Under the pieces are notes generated by a model that saw only the letters and a list, made by a program, of their open reading frames with translations, had not been told where the DNA came from and made no database searches. Shown here one piece after another: positions 16,113 to 27,929 of a stretch of DNA of 64,000 nt. Each line of letters begins with the position of its first letter. The stretch's first letter is position 1. Origin of the DNA: Fictibacillus terranigra (lineage in GTDB: Bacteria; Bacillota; Bacilli; Bacillales; Fictibacillaceae); contig NZ_JAUHLN010000003.1 in the NCBI RefSeq assembly GCF_030412265.1, positions 434,001 to 498,000 on the forward strand, in the 5' to 3' direction. Made by a program: the position numbers and the translations under genes.

Positions 16113-17237
16113 CTATTCCAAGAAATCCTTTAATCGCTTGCTTCTGCTCGGGTGACGAAGTTTTCGGAGTGCTTTAGCTTCGATTTGGCGAATCCGTTCG
16201 CGTGTTACACCAAAAACTTTACCTACTTCTTCAAGCGTACGGGTACGGCCGTCATCAAGACCAAATCTTAGACGCAAAACATTCTCCTCTCTGTCGGTGA
16301 GGGTATCGAGTACATCTTCGAGCTGCTCTTTTAACAGCTCATAAGCTGCAGCTTCAGAAGGAGCAAGTGCATCCTGGTCTTCAATAAAATCACCTAGGTG
16401 AGAGTCATCTTCTTCACCAATCGGTGTTTCAAGTGAAACAGGTTCCTGAGCGATCTTCAGGATCTCACGTACTTTATCGGGTGTAAGTTCCATTTCCGCA
16501 CCTATTTCTTCAGGCGTCGGTTCACGGCCTAAGTCTTGCAGCAGCTGTCTCTGGACACGGATCAGTTTATTAATCGTCTCCACCATGTGGACAGGAATAC
16601 GGATGGTTCTTGCCTGGTCAGCTATGGCTCGTGTGATAGCCTGTCTGATCCACCAAGTCGCATACGTACTGAACTTATAACCTTTGCGATAATCAAATTT
16701 CTCTACCGCTTTAATAAGTCCCATGTTGCCTTCCTGAATCAAGTCAAGGAAGAGCATGCCGCGGCCTACATAACGCTTGGCGATACTTACTACGAGCCTA
16801 AGGTTTGCCTCAGCAAGGCGGCGCTTTGCTTCTTCATCACCGTCTTCAATTCGTTTAGCAAGGGAAATTTCTTCTTCTGCAGAAAGAAGATCAACACGGC
16901 CAATCTCTTTTAAATACATTCGTACAGGGTCATTAATTTTTACCCCCGGAGGAACGCTGAGATCATTGAGGTCGAATTCCTCCTCTTCCTTGCCTGCTTC
17001 AAATTTTGGCTCTTCCTCGTCTGAATCGGACTCATCGGTTACTTCTACACCCTGTTCTTCAAGAAAGTTGTAGAACTCATCCATTTGCTCTGAATCCTGA
17101 TCAAACGGCGCGAGCTTGTTTGTAATGACCGTGTAAGTCAGTACTCCATTTTTTTTCCCTGCTTCAATTAACTGCTCTTTTACTTGATCGATGGTTAATT
17201 CGCCCTCCGTCTCGCGACGGTTCGGTTTCTCAGCCAT
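16113..17237 (-). CDS. sigA: Primary sigma factor SigA
   Basis: A 374-residue sigma-70 factor. Region 1.1 ends in an acidic stretch. Region 2 is highly conserved ([18 protein letters not shown], then the -10 recognition segment [18 protein letters not shown]). Region 3 follows, and region 4 has the -35 recognition helix in [20 protein letters not shown]. The product is nearly identical to B. subtilis SigA from about residue 100 on. The start is ATG 17237, preceded by AAGGAGGGG; the in-frame ATG 17255 lies upstream of that site. It is 36 nt downstream of dnaG, as in the classical dnaG-sigA operon. Confidence 0.98.
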   Translation of the reverse strand: MAEKPNRRETEGELTIDQVKEQLIEAGKKNGVLTYTVITNKLAPFDQDSEQMDEFYNFLEEQGVEVTDESDSDEEEPKFEAGKEEEEFDLNDLSVPPGVKINDPVRMYLKEIGRVDLLSAEEEISLAKRIEDGDEEAKRRLAEANLRLVVSIAKRYVGRGMLFLDLIQEGNMGLIKAVEKFDYRKGYKFSTYATWWIRQAITRAIADQARTIRIPVHMVETINKLIRVQRQLLQDLGREPTPEEIGAEMELTPDKVREILKIAQEPVSLETPIGEEDDSHLGDFIEDQDALAPSEAAAYELLKEQLEDVLDTLTDREENVLRLRFGLDDGRTRTLEEVGKVFGVTRERIRQIEAKALRKLRHPSRSKRLKDFLE

Positions 17238-17273
17238 TCGATCCCCTCCTTCCACACTTCAACAAAAAAATAA

Positions 17274-19085
17274 TCAGCCTTTTAATTCTTTTTTCATTTG
17301 AAGTATCTCCATTGCTATTTGGGCCGCCCTGGCAAAATCTTGCCCGCGTTCCGCTTCCTTTTTGTGCTTTTCTTTACTCTGTATCTCCAACCACTTTGGA
17401 TAGTTGGTGATCTGTCTTATATAATCACTCATTTCCTTTTCGGAAAGATGTTCATTGACAGTCAGCATCGCCAGCTCAGAAGCAATCTCCTTTAACCTGT
17501 CATCTTCAATGCGCTGCAGGAACAAACCAACATTGGGCAAATTTCCTTCTTCATAGAAGGCATATAAATAAGCTGCGACCGCATTGTGTTCTTCAATGTT
17601 AAAAGATGCTCCGAGTAACTCCTGAATCCTGATGGCAACGTCTGTATTTTTCAGCATATGCGCAAGCAGAATCCGTTCAGCATTATGATAGGCTGGCAAA
17701 AGGGGTTTGTTGTAGTAAGTATTATACCTAGGATTATTATTCCTGTTTGTGTCAACATTATCCTTTTTTCGCCTTTGCTGCTTTGCTGTGTAGAATTGCT
17801 GCTGTTTTAGAGCTTCCAGAGAGAGGTTGAATTCATCAGCCAGCTGCCTTAAATAGTGATCTTTTTCAACGGCATTGGGCAATTGGCTGATTTCCTTGAT
17901 TATCTCTTCGATATAGAGCATCCGTTCTCCTTCATCGCTGAGATTTTTCCCTCTTCTGTAGTATTGAATTTTAAAAGCCATTACGGTTAAACTTGCCCCT
18001 ATTACATCCCTGTTAAACTTCTCGGCTCCATATTTTTGGATATAGTCATCGGGATCAAGACCATCTGGCATCTTCGCGATTTTCACATTGCAGCCTGCCT
18101 TTAACAAAATGGAAGAAGCTCGAAAGGTAGCTTCTACACCCGCATGGTCGGAGTCATAACAGATAACCACGGAAGGTACATTTCGTTTCAGGAGTTTAGC
18201 CTGATCTTCTGTCAAAGAGGTGCCGAGCGTAGCCACCCCATTTTCGACGCCTGCTCTCCAGGCAGCGATCGTATCAACATAGCCTTCAAATAGAACAGCC
18301 TGCTGCTTTTTTCGCATTTCTGGTCGAGAAAGATGCAGGGCATACAGGTTTTTCCCTTTATTAAACAGCATCGTTTCAGGACTGTTTAAATATTTCGGTT
18401 CACCTTCACCTAAAATCCGGCCTCCGAAGCCGATGACTTTACCGTTCTTATCCCAGATGGGAAACATGATACGGTTTCGAAACCGGTCAAAATATTTTCC
18501 GTCGAAATCCCGTTTGCCCAGCAATCCAGCTTTTTCACATAATTCCAGTGAGAAATTCCTTCTGCTCAGGAAGTTAGTGGCTGCATCCCATGAATCAGGA
18601 GCAAACCCGATCTGAAAGCGGGAGATCACTTCATCCGAAAACCCTCTGTCCTTTAAATAGTCGAGTGCTTTTAAACCTTGCTCAGTATTGAGCAGATAAT
18701 GATGAAATAGTTTCGCCAAAAGCTCATGTGCCTCACCCATGACTGCCCGGTTATCCGTTGACTTGCTGTTTCCAGGCTGACGTTCCAGCTGAGGTAAATC
18801 TATTCCTGTTCGCTGTGCAATATGCTTTACCGCCTCAAGAAAAGAAAACCCCTCAATATTCATTAAAAAAGAGAAGGCATTTCCGCCTGCTCCGCATCCG
18901 AAGCAGTGGTAGATCTGCTTATCAGGCGAAACAGAAAAGGAAGGGGATTTCTCCCCGTGAAAAGGGCATAAACCAAAGTAATTTCGACCTTGTTTTTTTA
19001 AGGTCACATAATCACTGACAAGTTCAACAATGTCTTGCGAGGTTCGAACTTTTTCGATCAGTTCGTCCGGAATTCTTTCTGCCAT
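17274..19085 (-). CDS. dnaG: DNA primase
   Basis: A 603-residue primase making RNA primers for replication. The N-terminal zinc-binding domain has C40, H43, C61 and C64 (GLCPFHGEKSPSF, IYHCFGCGAGGN). The catalytic core has the RNA-polymerase basic motif region RFRNRIMFP. The TOPRIM fold has the glutamate in FEGYVDTIAA and the acidic pair in VICYDSDHAG. The C-terminal helical helicase-interaction domain runs from about 450. Length equals B. subtilis DnaG. It precedes sigA in the same transcription unit. Confidence 0.98.
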   Translation of the reverse strand: MAERIPDELIEKVRTSQDIVELVSDYVTLKKQGRNYFGLCPFHGEKSPSFSVSPDKQIYHCFGCGAGGNAFSFLMNIEGFSFLEAVKHIAQRTGIDLPQLERQPGNSKSTDNRAVMGEAHELLAKLFHHYLLNTEQGLKALDYLKDRGFSDEVISRFQIGFAPDSWDAATNFLSRRNFSLELCEKAGLLGKRDFDGKYFDRFRNRIMFPIWDKNGKVIGFGGRILGEGEPKYLNSPETMLFNKGKNLYALHLSRPEMRKKQQAVLFEGYVDTIAAWRAGVENGVATLGTSLTEDQAKLLKRNVPSVVICYDSDHAGVEATFRASSILLKAGCNVKIAKMPDGLDPDDYIQKYGAEKFNRDVIGASLTVMAFKIQYYRRGKNLSDEGERMLYIEEIIKEISQLPNAVEKDHYLRQLADEFNLSLEALKQQQFYTAKQQRRKKDNVDTNRNNNPRYNTYYNKPLLPAYHNAERILLAHMLKNTDVAIRIQELLGASFNIEEHNAVAAYLYAFYEEGNLPNVGLFLQRIEDDRLKEIASELAMLTVNEHLSEKEMSDYIRQITNYPKWLEIQSKEKHKKEAERGQDFARAAQIAMEILQMKKELKG

Positions 19086-19153
19086 GTTTAAACACCGCTT
19101 TATTTCTTTCCATACTGTGAAAAATCACACAGGTTATAGTTATTCGTTAGGAA

Positions 19154-19648
19154 TTAATGAATTCCTTCAATATTCGACAACATTTTTTTAAATTGTCCAG
19201 TGAAGCGTTCAAGATCTGATTCCTGAAACTTCGCTGGCCCTTTTGTACGATGACCGGCTCTTCTTTCTTTCCCGGAAATGTACCTTTCAAAAAGCATTTT
19301 TTCCATTTCTTCTTCCCGGTATATAAAGCCGCGGGGATGGAACGTAACCACACCTTTTGGAACCAGGATACTGGCGAGGCCAAAATCCTGTGTAACTGCA
19401 ATATCCCCCTTCGTTGAATGATTCATGAGATACAAGTCGACTTCTTCACGATTCGCATCAACCAGAATCCATTCTACACCTGGTGAAGGAGCCGTGTAGT
19501 GGGCGTATGAAATGACAAAAAATGCCGATAAATTAAATTCCCGACAATGTTCGATAATCACGTTCTTAATCGGAACCGGGCATGCATCTCCGTCTATCCA
19601 TACTTTTCGTTTAGAATTAGGCATAAAATAAATTTCTACATCCTCCAT
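19154..19648 (-). CDS. yqxD: DUF188 (YaiI/YqxD) family protein
   Basis: A 164-residue protein of the UPF0178/DUF188 family, a PIN-like fold. The characteristic acidic motif is VWIDGDACPVPIKN at about 16-29, and the later stretches are ILVDANREEVD and DIAVTQDFGLASIL. Function is unproven; a nuclease-like role is only suggested by fold. The start is ATG 19648, with AGAAGGA 6 nt upstream; the longer reading from 19726 adds a basic tail with no ribosome-binding site. It sits just upstream of dnaG, as yqxD does in B. subtilis. Confidence 0.88.
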   Translation of the reverse strand: MEDVEIYFMPNSKRKVWIDGDACPVPIKNVIIEHCREFNLSAFFVISYAHYTAPSPGVEWILVDANREEVDLYLMNHSTKGDIAVTQDFGLASILVPKGVVTFHPRGFIYREEEMEKMLFERYISGKERRAGHRTKGPAKFQESDLERFTGQFKKMLSNIEGIH

Positions 19649-19852
19649 TAGAATCCTTCTACAAAATAAGCTTGTCGAAGAAAACCTTTTTTTGTTTTTC
19701 CTTCGTGCAGAAGAATGATATTTCATAGAAATCAGTCTTTCCCGTGCGTTGGAAAGAACATTCTTATCCTATTCTAGGTTCCATTGTTAACTTTTAATCA
19801 CAATTTTATATTATAGCTAAAAATTTATAATAATGCCAGAAAAATAACTGCC

Positions 19853-19889
19853 GAAGAAAAAGCGTACAAAATCTTTGGATTTTGTACGC
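19853..19889 (-). terminator. Terminator of ccpN-ppsR
   Basis: Perfect 12-bp stem GCGTACAAAATC/GATTTTGTACGC (19862-19873 with 19878-19889), loop 4 nt, followed on the minus strand by UUUUUCUU. Confidence 0.95.
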
Positions 19890-19896
19890 AGAATGC

Positions 19897-20721
19897 TTAT
19901 CGGTAGTTCTTGCCTATATAAATGTTATAAATGAGATTGGCAGATTCCTCTACGGCTTTGTTAGAAACATCAACCACCCTGCAGCCGATTCGGTCTATCG
20001 TTTTATTAAAATAGTCGAGTTCCTGTCTGATGCGGTCGATATTGGCATAGTTCGCCTCCGAGTTCAGTCCTAAAGCCATCAGTCGTTCTCTGCGGATATC
20101 GTTTAATTTTTCAGGTGTAATACTTAATCCGAAACATTTTTTTGCAGACACTTTGAACAGTTCGTCAGGCGGTTCTACTTCTGGAACAAGAGGTACATTG
20201 GCGACCTTCAGCCGTTTGTGAGCCAGATACTGGGAAAGAGGCGTTTTTGATGTCCTCGATACTCCTACCAAGACAATATCCGCTTTCAATATGCCCCGCG
20301 GATCCCTTCCATCATCATACTTTACCGCAAACTCAATGGCCTCTACTTTTCGGAAGTAATCATCATCGAGCTGATGGACGATTCCCGGTTCATATCGGGG
20401 AACCTGCTGAAGAAGCTGCTGCATCTGATTCATCATTGGTCCGATGATATCTACTGCAACCACTCCGGATCCAAGTGCCTGCTGAAGGAGAAATTCCTTC
20501 ATCTCAGGTATAACCAATGTAAACGCGATCAGCGCATGATGCTCTTTCGCTAACGCTACAACTTCTTTGATGGTTTCCTTATCTTCTACATAAGGAACTC
20601 GTTTTAGCTCAATGGCCGTTGAATTAAATTGGCTGGCCGCGGCTTTTACAACAAGCTCTGCAGTCTCACCAACAGAATCAGATACAACATAGATCATTGG
20701 GCGATTTATTTGGTCAGTCAT
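19897..20721 (-). CDS. ppsR: Pyruvate, phosphate dikinase regulatory protein (DUF299)
   Basis: A 274-residue bifunctional kinase/pyrophosphorylase family member. It would switch pyruvate phosphate dikinase (or PEP synthase) off and on by ADP-dependent phosphorylation and Pi-dependent dephosphorylation of an active-site Thr. The P-loop is [15 protein letters not shown] at about 155-169. The N-terminal [12 protein letters not shown] stretch is family-typical. In B. subtilis (yqfL) it modulates CcpN-dependent control of gluconeogenesis and lies downstream of ccpN, as here (22 nt). Two tandem ATGs exist; the second (20721) is better spaced from AGGAGG. Confidence 0.92.
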   Translation of the reverse strand: MTDQINRPMIYVVSDSVGETAELVVKAAASQFNSTAIELKRVPYVEDKETIKEVVALAKEHHALIAFTLVIPEMKEFLLQQALGSGVVAVDIIGPMMNQMQQLLQQVPRYEPGIVHQLDDDYFRKVEAIEFAVKYDDGRDPRGILKADIVLVGVSRTSKTPLSQYLAHKRLKVANVPLVPEVEPPDELFKVSAKKCFGLSITPEKLNDIRRERLMALGLNSEANYANIDRIRQELDYFNKTIDRIGCRVVDVSNKAVEESANLIYNIYIGKNYR

Positions 20722-20743
20722 CATTACCTCCTGATTGCGAAGA

Positions 20744-21391
20744 TCATATAATCATTTCATCCCTGGCCAATTCAACAAAGGCCTTGGTAATATTCGTTTT
20801 CGTGATTCTTCCAACAACTTCATAACCTTCGTCGTTGGAAGCTTTTTTTACGACCGGCAGCCCATCGATCTGCTTTTGAATGAGAATTTGGGCTACATCC
20901 AATAAATGGTCTTCTTTAAAACAATATGTGATGTTCGGCATCCTGGTCATAATAATATTGATCGGAATGGCGTTCAGTTCCTGTTTTCCCATACTGGCTC
21001 GCAATAAGTCTTTTCTCGAGACGACGCCTACAAGATGAGAGTTTTTATTCACGATGAACAAAGTTCCCACGTCTTCGAGAAACATGGTACAGATGGCTTC
21101 ATATACCGTCGCCGATTCAGCAACAACGACAGGGATTGAAGAGAATTCATGGACCTGTATCTTCTTGATCTTCTCAGTCAACAGCTGGGAACCTGTTTTC
21201 CCTGTGTAAAAATAGCCGACGCGCGGTCTGGCATCCAAATAACCGGCCATGGTCAAAATAGCAAGGTCAGGCCGCAGCGTTGCTCTCGTTAAATGCAAAC
21301 GGTCTGCAATATGTTCTCCAGTTATAGGGCCATGGTCTTTTACGATTTGCAATATTGTTTCTTGCCTTTTATTCAGTTCGATTGTTCGCAC
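20744..21391 (-). CDS. ccpN: Repressor of gluconeogenesis CcpN
   Basis: A 215-residue regulator. The N-terminal winged HTH ([37 protein letters not shown]) is followed by two CBS domains (about 85-140 and 147-210) that bind adenine nucleotides. CcpN represses gapB and pckA under glycolytic conditions in B. subtilis. The start is uncertain: two tandem GTGs occur at 21394 and 21391, and the second aligns with the family (RTIELNKRQ). The only SD-like stretch, AAGGTG, abuts them with almost no spacing. A TATAAT lies at 21433-21438, so the gene may have its own promoter. glyQS, which precede ccpN in B. subtilis, are absent. Confidence 0.93.
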   Translation of the reverse strand: MRTIELNKRQETILQIVKDHGPITGEHIADRLHLTRATLRPDLAILTMAGYLDARPRVGYFYTGKTGSQLLTEKIKKIQVHEFSSIPVVVAESATVYEAICTMFLEDVGTLFIVNKNSHLVGVVSRKDLLRASMGKQELNAIPINIIMTRMPNITYCFKEDHLLDVAQILIQKQIDGLPVVKKASNDEGYEVVGRITKTNITKAFVELARDEMII

Positions 21392-21486
21392 CACCTTAGC
21401 AAACTTTAAATGTGTTATACTCTTTATTAAACATTATATACTAATTATGGGAGCAAACGAAGCTAAAAGGTATAAAAGCAGCATGA

Positions 21487-22230
21487 TTATTCAAATTTAT
21501 TCAATTGATCAATAAATTTTTTAGATTTGAAGTACAATCCCGAGTATTCATCGATATAGGTAGAAAGAACGAACCTGATCTCGTCCTTCGTCTGTTTTTT
21601 TAATGATATATTTCCAAGACGGTTTAGATCAAAATGATAAAACAAGCGGAGTAGCCTTGCTGTCGCTTGCGTAAGAGGAATGAGGTTTGGATCCATTTGA
21701 TGGCATCTGTCACAGAGAAATCCGCCTTCCCGTATGGAAAAGGCAAATTCACCTTCCGCTCTGCCACAGTTCGCGCAATGGTTTACCTGGGGCCCAATGC
21801 CTGCTTGCTGCAGCATCTTCATTTCAAAAATAAACGTAATCACCTCTGGATCTGCACCGTCATTTATTAGATTAAAAGATTGCCAAAGATGTTCAAATAA
21901 ATAGGGCTGCGGTGTTTTCTCTTCTGTTACCTTATCAAGAAATTCGACCATATAAGCACAATATGCGGTTTTGAATAAGTCTTCCTTAATGCCTCGGAAC
22001 GACTCAATGATCTCCCCTTGACTGAGAGACCCCAGCCCCCTGCTTTGCTGAAAAACAAAATGTCCATATGTAAATAGCTGCGCAACAGAAGAGAGGCGAC
22101 TTTTTGGTTTCTTCGCCCCTCTTGCCATAACACCGATTTTACCGTTTTCTCTCGTAAAAAGAGTAAGAATTACGTTAGTTTCGCCGTAGTCCACTTTTCT
22201 GATGACGATTCCTTCAACCTTTTGCAGCAT
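21487..22230 (-). CDS. recO: DNA repair protein RecO
   Basis: A 247-residue recombination mediator that helps load RecA onto SSB-coated DNA with RecR. It has an N-terminal OB fold (about 1-80, VEGIVIRKVDYGETNVILTL), then a helical region and a four-Cys zinc site made of CANCGR and CDRCH (about 149-177). The ribosome-binding site is GGTGGTG before ATG 22230. It lies 36 nt downstream of yqzL in the era-yqzL-recO run. Confidence 0.96.
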   Translation of the reverse strand: MLQKVEGIVIRKVDYGETNVILTLFTRENGKIGVMARGAKKPKSRLSSVAQLFTYGHFVFQQSRGLGSLSQGEIIESFRGIKEDLFKTAYCAYMVEFLDKVTEEKTPQPYLFEHLWQSFNLINDGADPEVITFIFEMKMLQQAGIGPQVNHCANCGRAEGEFAFSIREGGFLCDRCHQMDPNLIPLTQATARLLRLFYHFDLNRLGNISLKKQTKDEIRFVLSTYIDEYSGLYFKSKKFIDQLNKFE

Positions 22231-22266
22231 GATTGCACCACCACCAGGTCATTTAATGAAGGCACC

Positions 22267-22410
22267 TTATTGGATGGGAGAGTCAAATTGTGCTTGCTGA
22301 TCTTCTTGCTGCGCCCCACTGGTTGACATGTCGACCTCAAGTTCTTTAAACAACAAATAGGTATCAATACTGCCCGTTTCGCAAAATACCTTCCAGGTAA
22401 ATTCTTTCAT
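22267..22410 (-). CDS. yqzL: YqzL-family small protein
   Basis: A 47-residue ORF beginning MKEFTWKVFCETGSIDTYLL and ending QFDSPIQ. GGTGGAG lies 7 nt before ATG 22410. The N-terminal half (TWKVF, TGSIDTYLLFKE) is the conserved YqzL core, and its position between era and recO is the same as in B. subtilis. The C-terminal Gln/Asp-rich tail is variable. Function unknown. Confidence 0.88.
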   Translation of the reverse strand: MKEFTWKVFCETGSIDTYLLFKELEVDMSTSGAQQEDQQAQFDSPIQ

Positions 22411-22503
22411 CGGAATGCTCCACCTTTCACGTTGTTTTTTAAAACTCCCTTGCCTCTAGGTTTGCCTTAAATATCGTTTTCATGTGAAGGAAAATATGGA
22501 AGA

Positions 22504-23818
<1,315 letters not shown>

Positions 23819-23855
23819 TCAGTAGCAGCCCGGTTCTTGTTTTAGCGGCTGACAT

Positions 23856-24227
23856 CTATGAGAAATAGTGTAAGGCAGGTTTAAAAAATAGGAGTAATCC
23901 GATTATAACAGCAATTACCGAAAAAACCAAAACCGCACCTGCCGCCATATCTTTGGCTTGTTTCGCCAATGGATGAAAATCGTCCGTGACCAGGTCCACA
24001 ACACGTTCCAAGGCTGTATTCATGATTTCCAGACAGATCACTGCGCCAATGACAAGCAGCAAAATAGCAAACCTCTCGGCTGAAAAATGAAGGGCGTAGG
24101 CGGCCAGTAGAACGAAACAGCCCACACCAAGATGAATTTTGATGTTTTGTTCACCGGAAACCGCAGCTTTGATTCCCTCCCAGGCATATCCAAAACTTCT
24201 AACAAACCTGCGGGCTGATGGCCCCAT
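23856..24227 (-). CDS. dgkA: Undecaprenol/diacylglycerol kinase
   Basis: A 123-residue integral membrane kinase of the DgkA family with three transmembrane helices. The signature is EIMNTALERVVDL (about 68-80) and KDMAAGAVL. In Gram-positives this enzyme mainly phosphorylates undecaprenol, feeding the lipid carrier of wall synthesis. It is packed 1 nt after ybeY and 52 nt before cdd in one transcription unit. Confidence 0.94.
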   Translation of the reverse strand: MGPSARRFVRSFGYAWEGIKAAVSGEQNIKIHLGVGCFVLLAAYALHFSAERFAILLLVIGAVICLEIMNTALERVVDLVTDDFHPLAKQAKDMAAGAVLVFSVIAVIIGLLLFFKPALHYFS

Positions 24228-24228
24228 C

Positions 24229-24699
24229 TTATCGGGTCAGCCCGTACTCGTTTAAAATTTGATCTTGACGGCCGAACATTTTCTTTTCATCTTGCTCGTT
24301 CATATGATCATAGCCTAAGAGATGAAGAAATCCATGTACGGTCAGGAAACCAAGCTCTCTCATGAAAGAATGGCCATACTCTTCCGCCTGGCCTTTGGCA
24401 ATTTCTACAGAGATGATGATGTCGCCAAGTGTTCTCGGCAAGTCTGCACCGGTAATCTCCATTTCTCCCTCTCCCATTTCTTCCATCGCAAAAGAGATGA
24501 CATCCGTAGGTGTATCTTTGTCCCGATATTGTTTATTGATCTCGTGAATCCGTTCATTGGTTACAAAGGTAACAGAGAGCTCTGTTTCATCAGGGATACC
24601 TTCCATAACGGCTGCATGGTTTAAAAGGTTTGTTAATTCTTCCGTTTGCTCCGGAGTTATTCGTTCTGTTTCGTCTGTAAAATCAATGTGTAAGCTCAT
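24229..24699 (-). CDS. ybeY: Endoribonuclease YbeY
   Basis: A 156-residue metallo-RNase needed for 16S rRNA 3' maturation and ribosome quality control. The zinc motif H-x3-H-x5-H is in [13 protein letters not shown] (about 121-133), and the family segment [14 protein letters not shown] is present. It lies 2 nt after pgpH and next to era, which also acts in 16S processing. Confidence 0.97.
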   Translation of the reverse strand: MSLHIDFTDETERITPEQTEELTNLLNHAAVMEGIPDETELSVTFVTNERIHEINKQYRDKDTPTDVISFAMEEMGEGEMEITGADLPRTLGDIIISVEIAKGQAEEYGHSFMRELGFLTVHGFLHLLGYDHMNEQDEKKMFGRQDQILNEYGLTR

Positions 24700-24701
24700 T
24701 A

Positions 24702-26846
24702 TTAGTCCACCTTCTTTTTGATTTGCTGCTCAGGATATTCAATCCTCGAATGAAATATCCCGTTTAGTGTTTCACTGAGTGTTTTCGCAACCGTATTTAA
24801 TTCTTTAAACGTAAGATCACATTCATCGAACTGCCCATCCTCCAGGCGTTCTGTGATAATTTTTCGGATGATCGCTTCAATTTTAACCGGTGTCGGTTTG
24901 GATAGCGAGCGGACAGCCGCTTCTACACCGTCTGCAATTCCTACTACCGCCGCTTCTCGGGACTGTGCTTTTGGCCCAGGATACCTGAAATCTGATTCCT
25001 GAATCTCGGAGTTGCTCATCTCTGTTGCCTTGTGATAAAAATATTGCAGCAAGGATGTTCCGTGATGCTGTTCAGCGATATCAATAATTTCTCCCGGCAG
25101 CTTATATTCTTTCAACATTTCCGCCCCATCATACGGATGGGCAATAATGATCGTCTTGCTCAATTGCGGTGTCAGTTTATCATGCGGATTTTCCATGTTC
25201 ATCTGGTTTTCGATGAAGAAATGCGGCCGTTTCGTTTTACCCAGATCATGATAGTAAGATCCCACTCTGGCAAGAAGGCCGTTTGCTCCTATCGATTCAC
25301 AGCCGGCTTCTGACAGGTTAGCCACCATAACGGAATGATGATAGGTACCAGGAGCTTCGATCAGAAGTTTTCTCAACAGCGGATGATTAGGGTTTGAAAG
25401 TTCGATCAGCCTTGTTGTGGATAAGATGCCGAACCAGGATTCGAATACCGGCATCAGCCCTAGAGTCAAAACAGATGCGAGGCAGCCTGATAAAAAGCCG
25501 AATCCAATCTCCACTCCGATTTGAACCGGGGAGTACTTCCCGTTCTGAAGCAAAAGAATGATCAATATTGATAAAATATTTACGAAGGAAACCAATACTC
25601 CAGACTTTAAAATTCTTGTTTTGAGATGCCGTTTTCCTAAATAAATGATGCCTGCGATGCACCCGAGCAATACATAGATGCCTAAAGGAAAATTAAACGT
25701 ACCTGTTGATCCTTCATTAAAGATCAGGGTGGCACAAACGGCAAATAACACACTGGACAGGATGGCTGTAAACTCATTAAGAAGCATTTTTATCATCATA
25801 GCCCCTGCAGCGATCGGTACCACAAAGAAGATACCAGTAACCTCGAGTTTATCAATAAAGCTTGTCAGTTTCATTACGATCAGGGAAAAAGTGACCAGGA
25901 TGACATACAGCATTATCTGTTTTTTTTGCAGAGGAACCGTAGCTTTTAGAGATTCCCTTATAAAATAATACAAGCCCATGACTAAAATCAGAACAAAAAG
26001 CAGAAGGCCCAAATACGGATAAATGGCAATTTCCTTATCAAGAAGTCCTACCAGCTTAAGCTGCCTGAATTTCTCCGGTGTAACGACGTCCCCCTCTCGG
26101 ACGATGATCTCTCCTTCTTTAATTTCAACCGGCTCTGCTTCATCAATAGCCTTTTGCTTTGCCAATTTGGTCTTGTCCACGTCCAGAAGATAATTGGAGA
26201 TAATATTGCTTCTCGTCAGTTCAACAACCGCATTTTTTAACGCGCCCGAAAAATTCGAATTCTGCTGAATCTTATCTTCTGCACGATCACGGAAAAACTC
26301 AATCTGATCAACCCTGATCCTATTTTTAAGCGTGTCATTGATCACTGAACTTGCAAGATCTCTCCCTGTTCTAAGTTCAGTCGGTGAAGCATTGAACAAG
26401 GCAGTATAGGCTTCAGGTGAAATCTGATCGTTTCCGACCATCCCCTTGATCTGATCGATTTTCTGCTCCAATGTGAGCGGTTCTTTATCTTTTTTATTGT
26501 CCTTCTCCGCCTCATTGATCTTCTCGATCGCCTTAAATATCTCATTGGACTTCTCTGCCTGTTTCAGCGGACTGTCTTCGTCATAGGAATAAATATTCTC
26601 CACTTTATCAGCGGCATCGTTTTGCTTTTTCAGTGTTTCTTCTTTCATTTCAATCGTGATGGGTGATTGGATATCACGCGGGGAAATGGAGTACGGCCCG
26701 ACATCTACCGTATCGGGAGTTACATTGCTGAGCAGGCTTGCGTAGATGATAAGAGCGAGTAAACCAAACATAAAGAAATTCCATTTATTTTGCAGACTCT
26801 TTTTAATGCGAAAATGTTTTTTTATCTTATTCGTCAACTTGAACAT
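24702..26846 (-). CDS. pgpH: Cyclic di-AMP phosphodiesterase PgpH (7TM-HD)
   Basis: A 714-residue membrane protein. One N-terminal helix (about 23-43) is followed by an extracytoplasmic 7TMR-HDED domain (about 50-270), seven transmembrane helices (about 275-470) and a cytoplasmic HD phosphodiesterase. The HD domain shows [13 protein letters not shown] and [14 protein letters not shown], then AEQHHG. It hydrolyses c-di-AMP to pApA. First gene after the phoH terminator, so it heads the pgpH-ybeY-dgkA-cdd-era-yqzL-recO unit. Confidence 0.96.
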   Translation of the reverse strand: MFKLTNKIKKHFRIKKSLQNKWNFFMFGLLALIIYASLLSNVTPDTVDVGPYSISPRDIQSPITIEMKEETLKKQNDAADKVENIYSYDEDSPLKQAEKSNEIFKAIEKINEAEKDNKKDKEPLTLEQKIDQIKGMVGNDQISPEAYTALFNASPTELRTGRDLASSVINDTLKNRIRVDQIEFFRDRAEDKIQQNSNFSGALKNAVVELTRSNIISNYLLDVDKTKLAKQKAIDEAEPVEIKEGEIIVREGDVVTPEKFRQLKLVGLLDKEIAIYPYLGLLLFVLILVMGLYYFIRESLKATVPLQKKQIMLYVILVTFSLIVMKLTSFIDKLEVTGIFFVVPIAAGAMMIKMLLNEFTAILSSVLFAVCATLIFNEGSTGTFNFPLGIYVLLGCIAGIIYLGKRHLKTRILKSGVLVSFVNILSILIILLLQNGKYSPVQIGVEIGFGFLSGCLASVLTLGLMPVFESWFGILSTTRLIELSNPNHPLLRKLLIEAPGTYHHSVMVANLSEAGCESIGANGLLARVGSYYHDLGKTKRPHFFIENQMNMENPHDKLTPQLSKTIIIAHPYDGAEMLKEYKLPGEIIDIAEQHHGTSLLQYFYHKATEMSNSEIQESDFRYPGPKAQSREAAVVGIADGVEAAVRSLSKPTPVKIEAIIRKIITERLEDGQFDECDLTFKELNTVAKTLSETLNGIFHSRIEYPEQQIKKKVD

Positions 26847-26922
26847 CCCCCGCCTGTCTCACCTTTTTGTTATCTTCATATTAACAAAAACTGGACATAG
26901 AATGTATATTTAATAAAAAAAG

Positions 26923-26961
26923 AAAAAACGTTCAGGTTTTTCATGAACCCGAACGTTTTTT
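26923..26961 (-). terminator. Terminator after phoH
   Basis: Long stem AAAAAACGTTC-GGTT with AACC-GAACGTTTTTT (one mismatch), loop of about 7 nt, then a U-rich tract on the minus strand. It abuts the phoH stop codon. Confidence 0.92.
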
Positions 26962-27924
26962 CTACTTCTCCGTCTTTTCGTATGCTGATATAATTCTTTG
27001 CACAAGCGGGTGTCTTACTACATCCAGCTGTTTTAAGAATATGAATTGTATACCTGGAACACCATTGAGTGTCCGCTCGGCGATCTTCAGCCCTGATTCC
27101 TTTCCTTTCGGCAGATCAATTTGTGTCAGATCCCCTGTAATCACCATTTTCGAACCAAAACCAAGGCGTGTTAAAAACATTTTCATTTGTTCCGGAGATG
27201 TATTCTGTGCTTCATCCAAAATAACGAAACATTCATCAAGAGTCCGGCCTCTCATGTAGGCAAGCGGGGCAATTTCAATCGTGCCCCTTTCGAGAAGCCG
27301 CTCTGTATGCTCCATTCCCAATAGATCGTGAAGTGCATCGTACAAGGGGCGTAAATATGGATCGACCTTTTCCTTTAAGTCACCAGGCAGGAATCCGAGG
27401 CTCTCACCTGCTTCAACCGCCGGCCTTGTCAGTACGATTTTTTTTATTTTCCCTTCTTTTAAAGCAGTGACAGCCATCACGACAGCCAGATATGTTTTTC
27501 CTGTTCCCGCTGGACCAATGCCAAAAACAAGGTCTCCTCTTTTCATTGCAGTTACATAATGGCGCTGACCGAGTGTCTTCACCCTGATTGGTTTACCTTT
27601 AACGTTGGTTGTAATCTCCTGTTGATATAATTCGGTGATTTCCTCAAGCATGCCCCTTTCAGCAAGCTGAACCGCGTAAACGATGTCTCTTTCTGAAATG
27701 TGAATCCCTTTTCGGATAAGGTTCAAGAGTACCATTAAGACATCCTCCACTTTTTGGACGGTGTCGGATGTTCCAGTAACAGAAATATCTTCGCCTCTTG
27801 TTACAATCGTAACCTCCAGCTTATCCTCAATAATGTTCAGAAAGGCATCATTTGGTCCAAAAAGCGCTTGGGCTTCCCCTTGAGTTTCTAGTTGTAATCG
27901 CTGTAATTTAATGGGTTCTGACAA
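26962..27924 (-). CDS. phoH: PhoH-family ATPase
   Basis: A 320-residue PhoH-like P-loop ATPase. An N-terminal region (about 1-110) precedes the ATPase with Walker A GPAGTGKTYLAV (about 137-148) and Walker B CFVILDEAQN; the MVITGDLTQIDLP stretch is typical of helicase-like PhoH. The cellular role is RNA-related but not firmly known. It lies 5 nt after yqfD, and the yqfC-yqfD-phoH order is as in B. subtilis. Confidence 0.94.
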   Translation of the reverse strand: MSEPIKLQRLQLETQGEAQALFGPNDAFLNIIEDKLEVTIVTRGEDISVTGTSDTVQKVEDVLMVLLNLIRKGIHISERDIVYAVQLAERGMLEEITELYQQEITTNVKGKPIRVKTLGQRHYVTAMKRGDLVFGIGPAGTGKTYLAVVMAVTALKEGKIKKIVLTRPAVEAGESLGFLPGDLKEKVDPYLRPLYDALHDLLGMEHTERLLERGTIEIAPLAYMRGRTLDECFVILDEAQNTSPEQMKMFLTRLGFGSKMVITGDLTQIDLPKGKESGLKIAERTLNGVPGIQFIFLKQLDVVRHPLVQRIISAYEKTEK

Positions 27925-27929
27925 ACTAC

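Noticed and set aside
21392-21486. T-box leader or glyQ/glyS fragment between recO and ccpN
   Set aside because: The 95 nt are AT-rich promoter-like sequence without T-box motifs or coding similarity.
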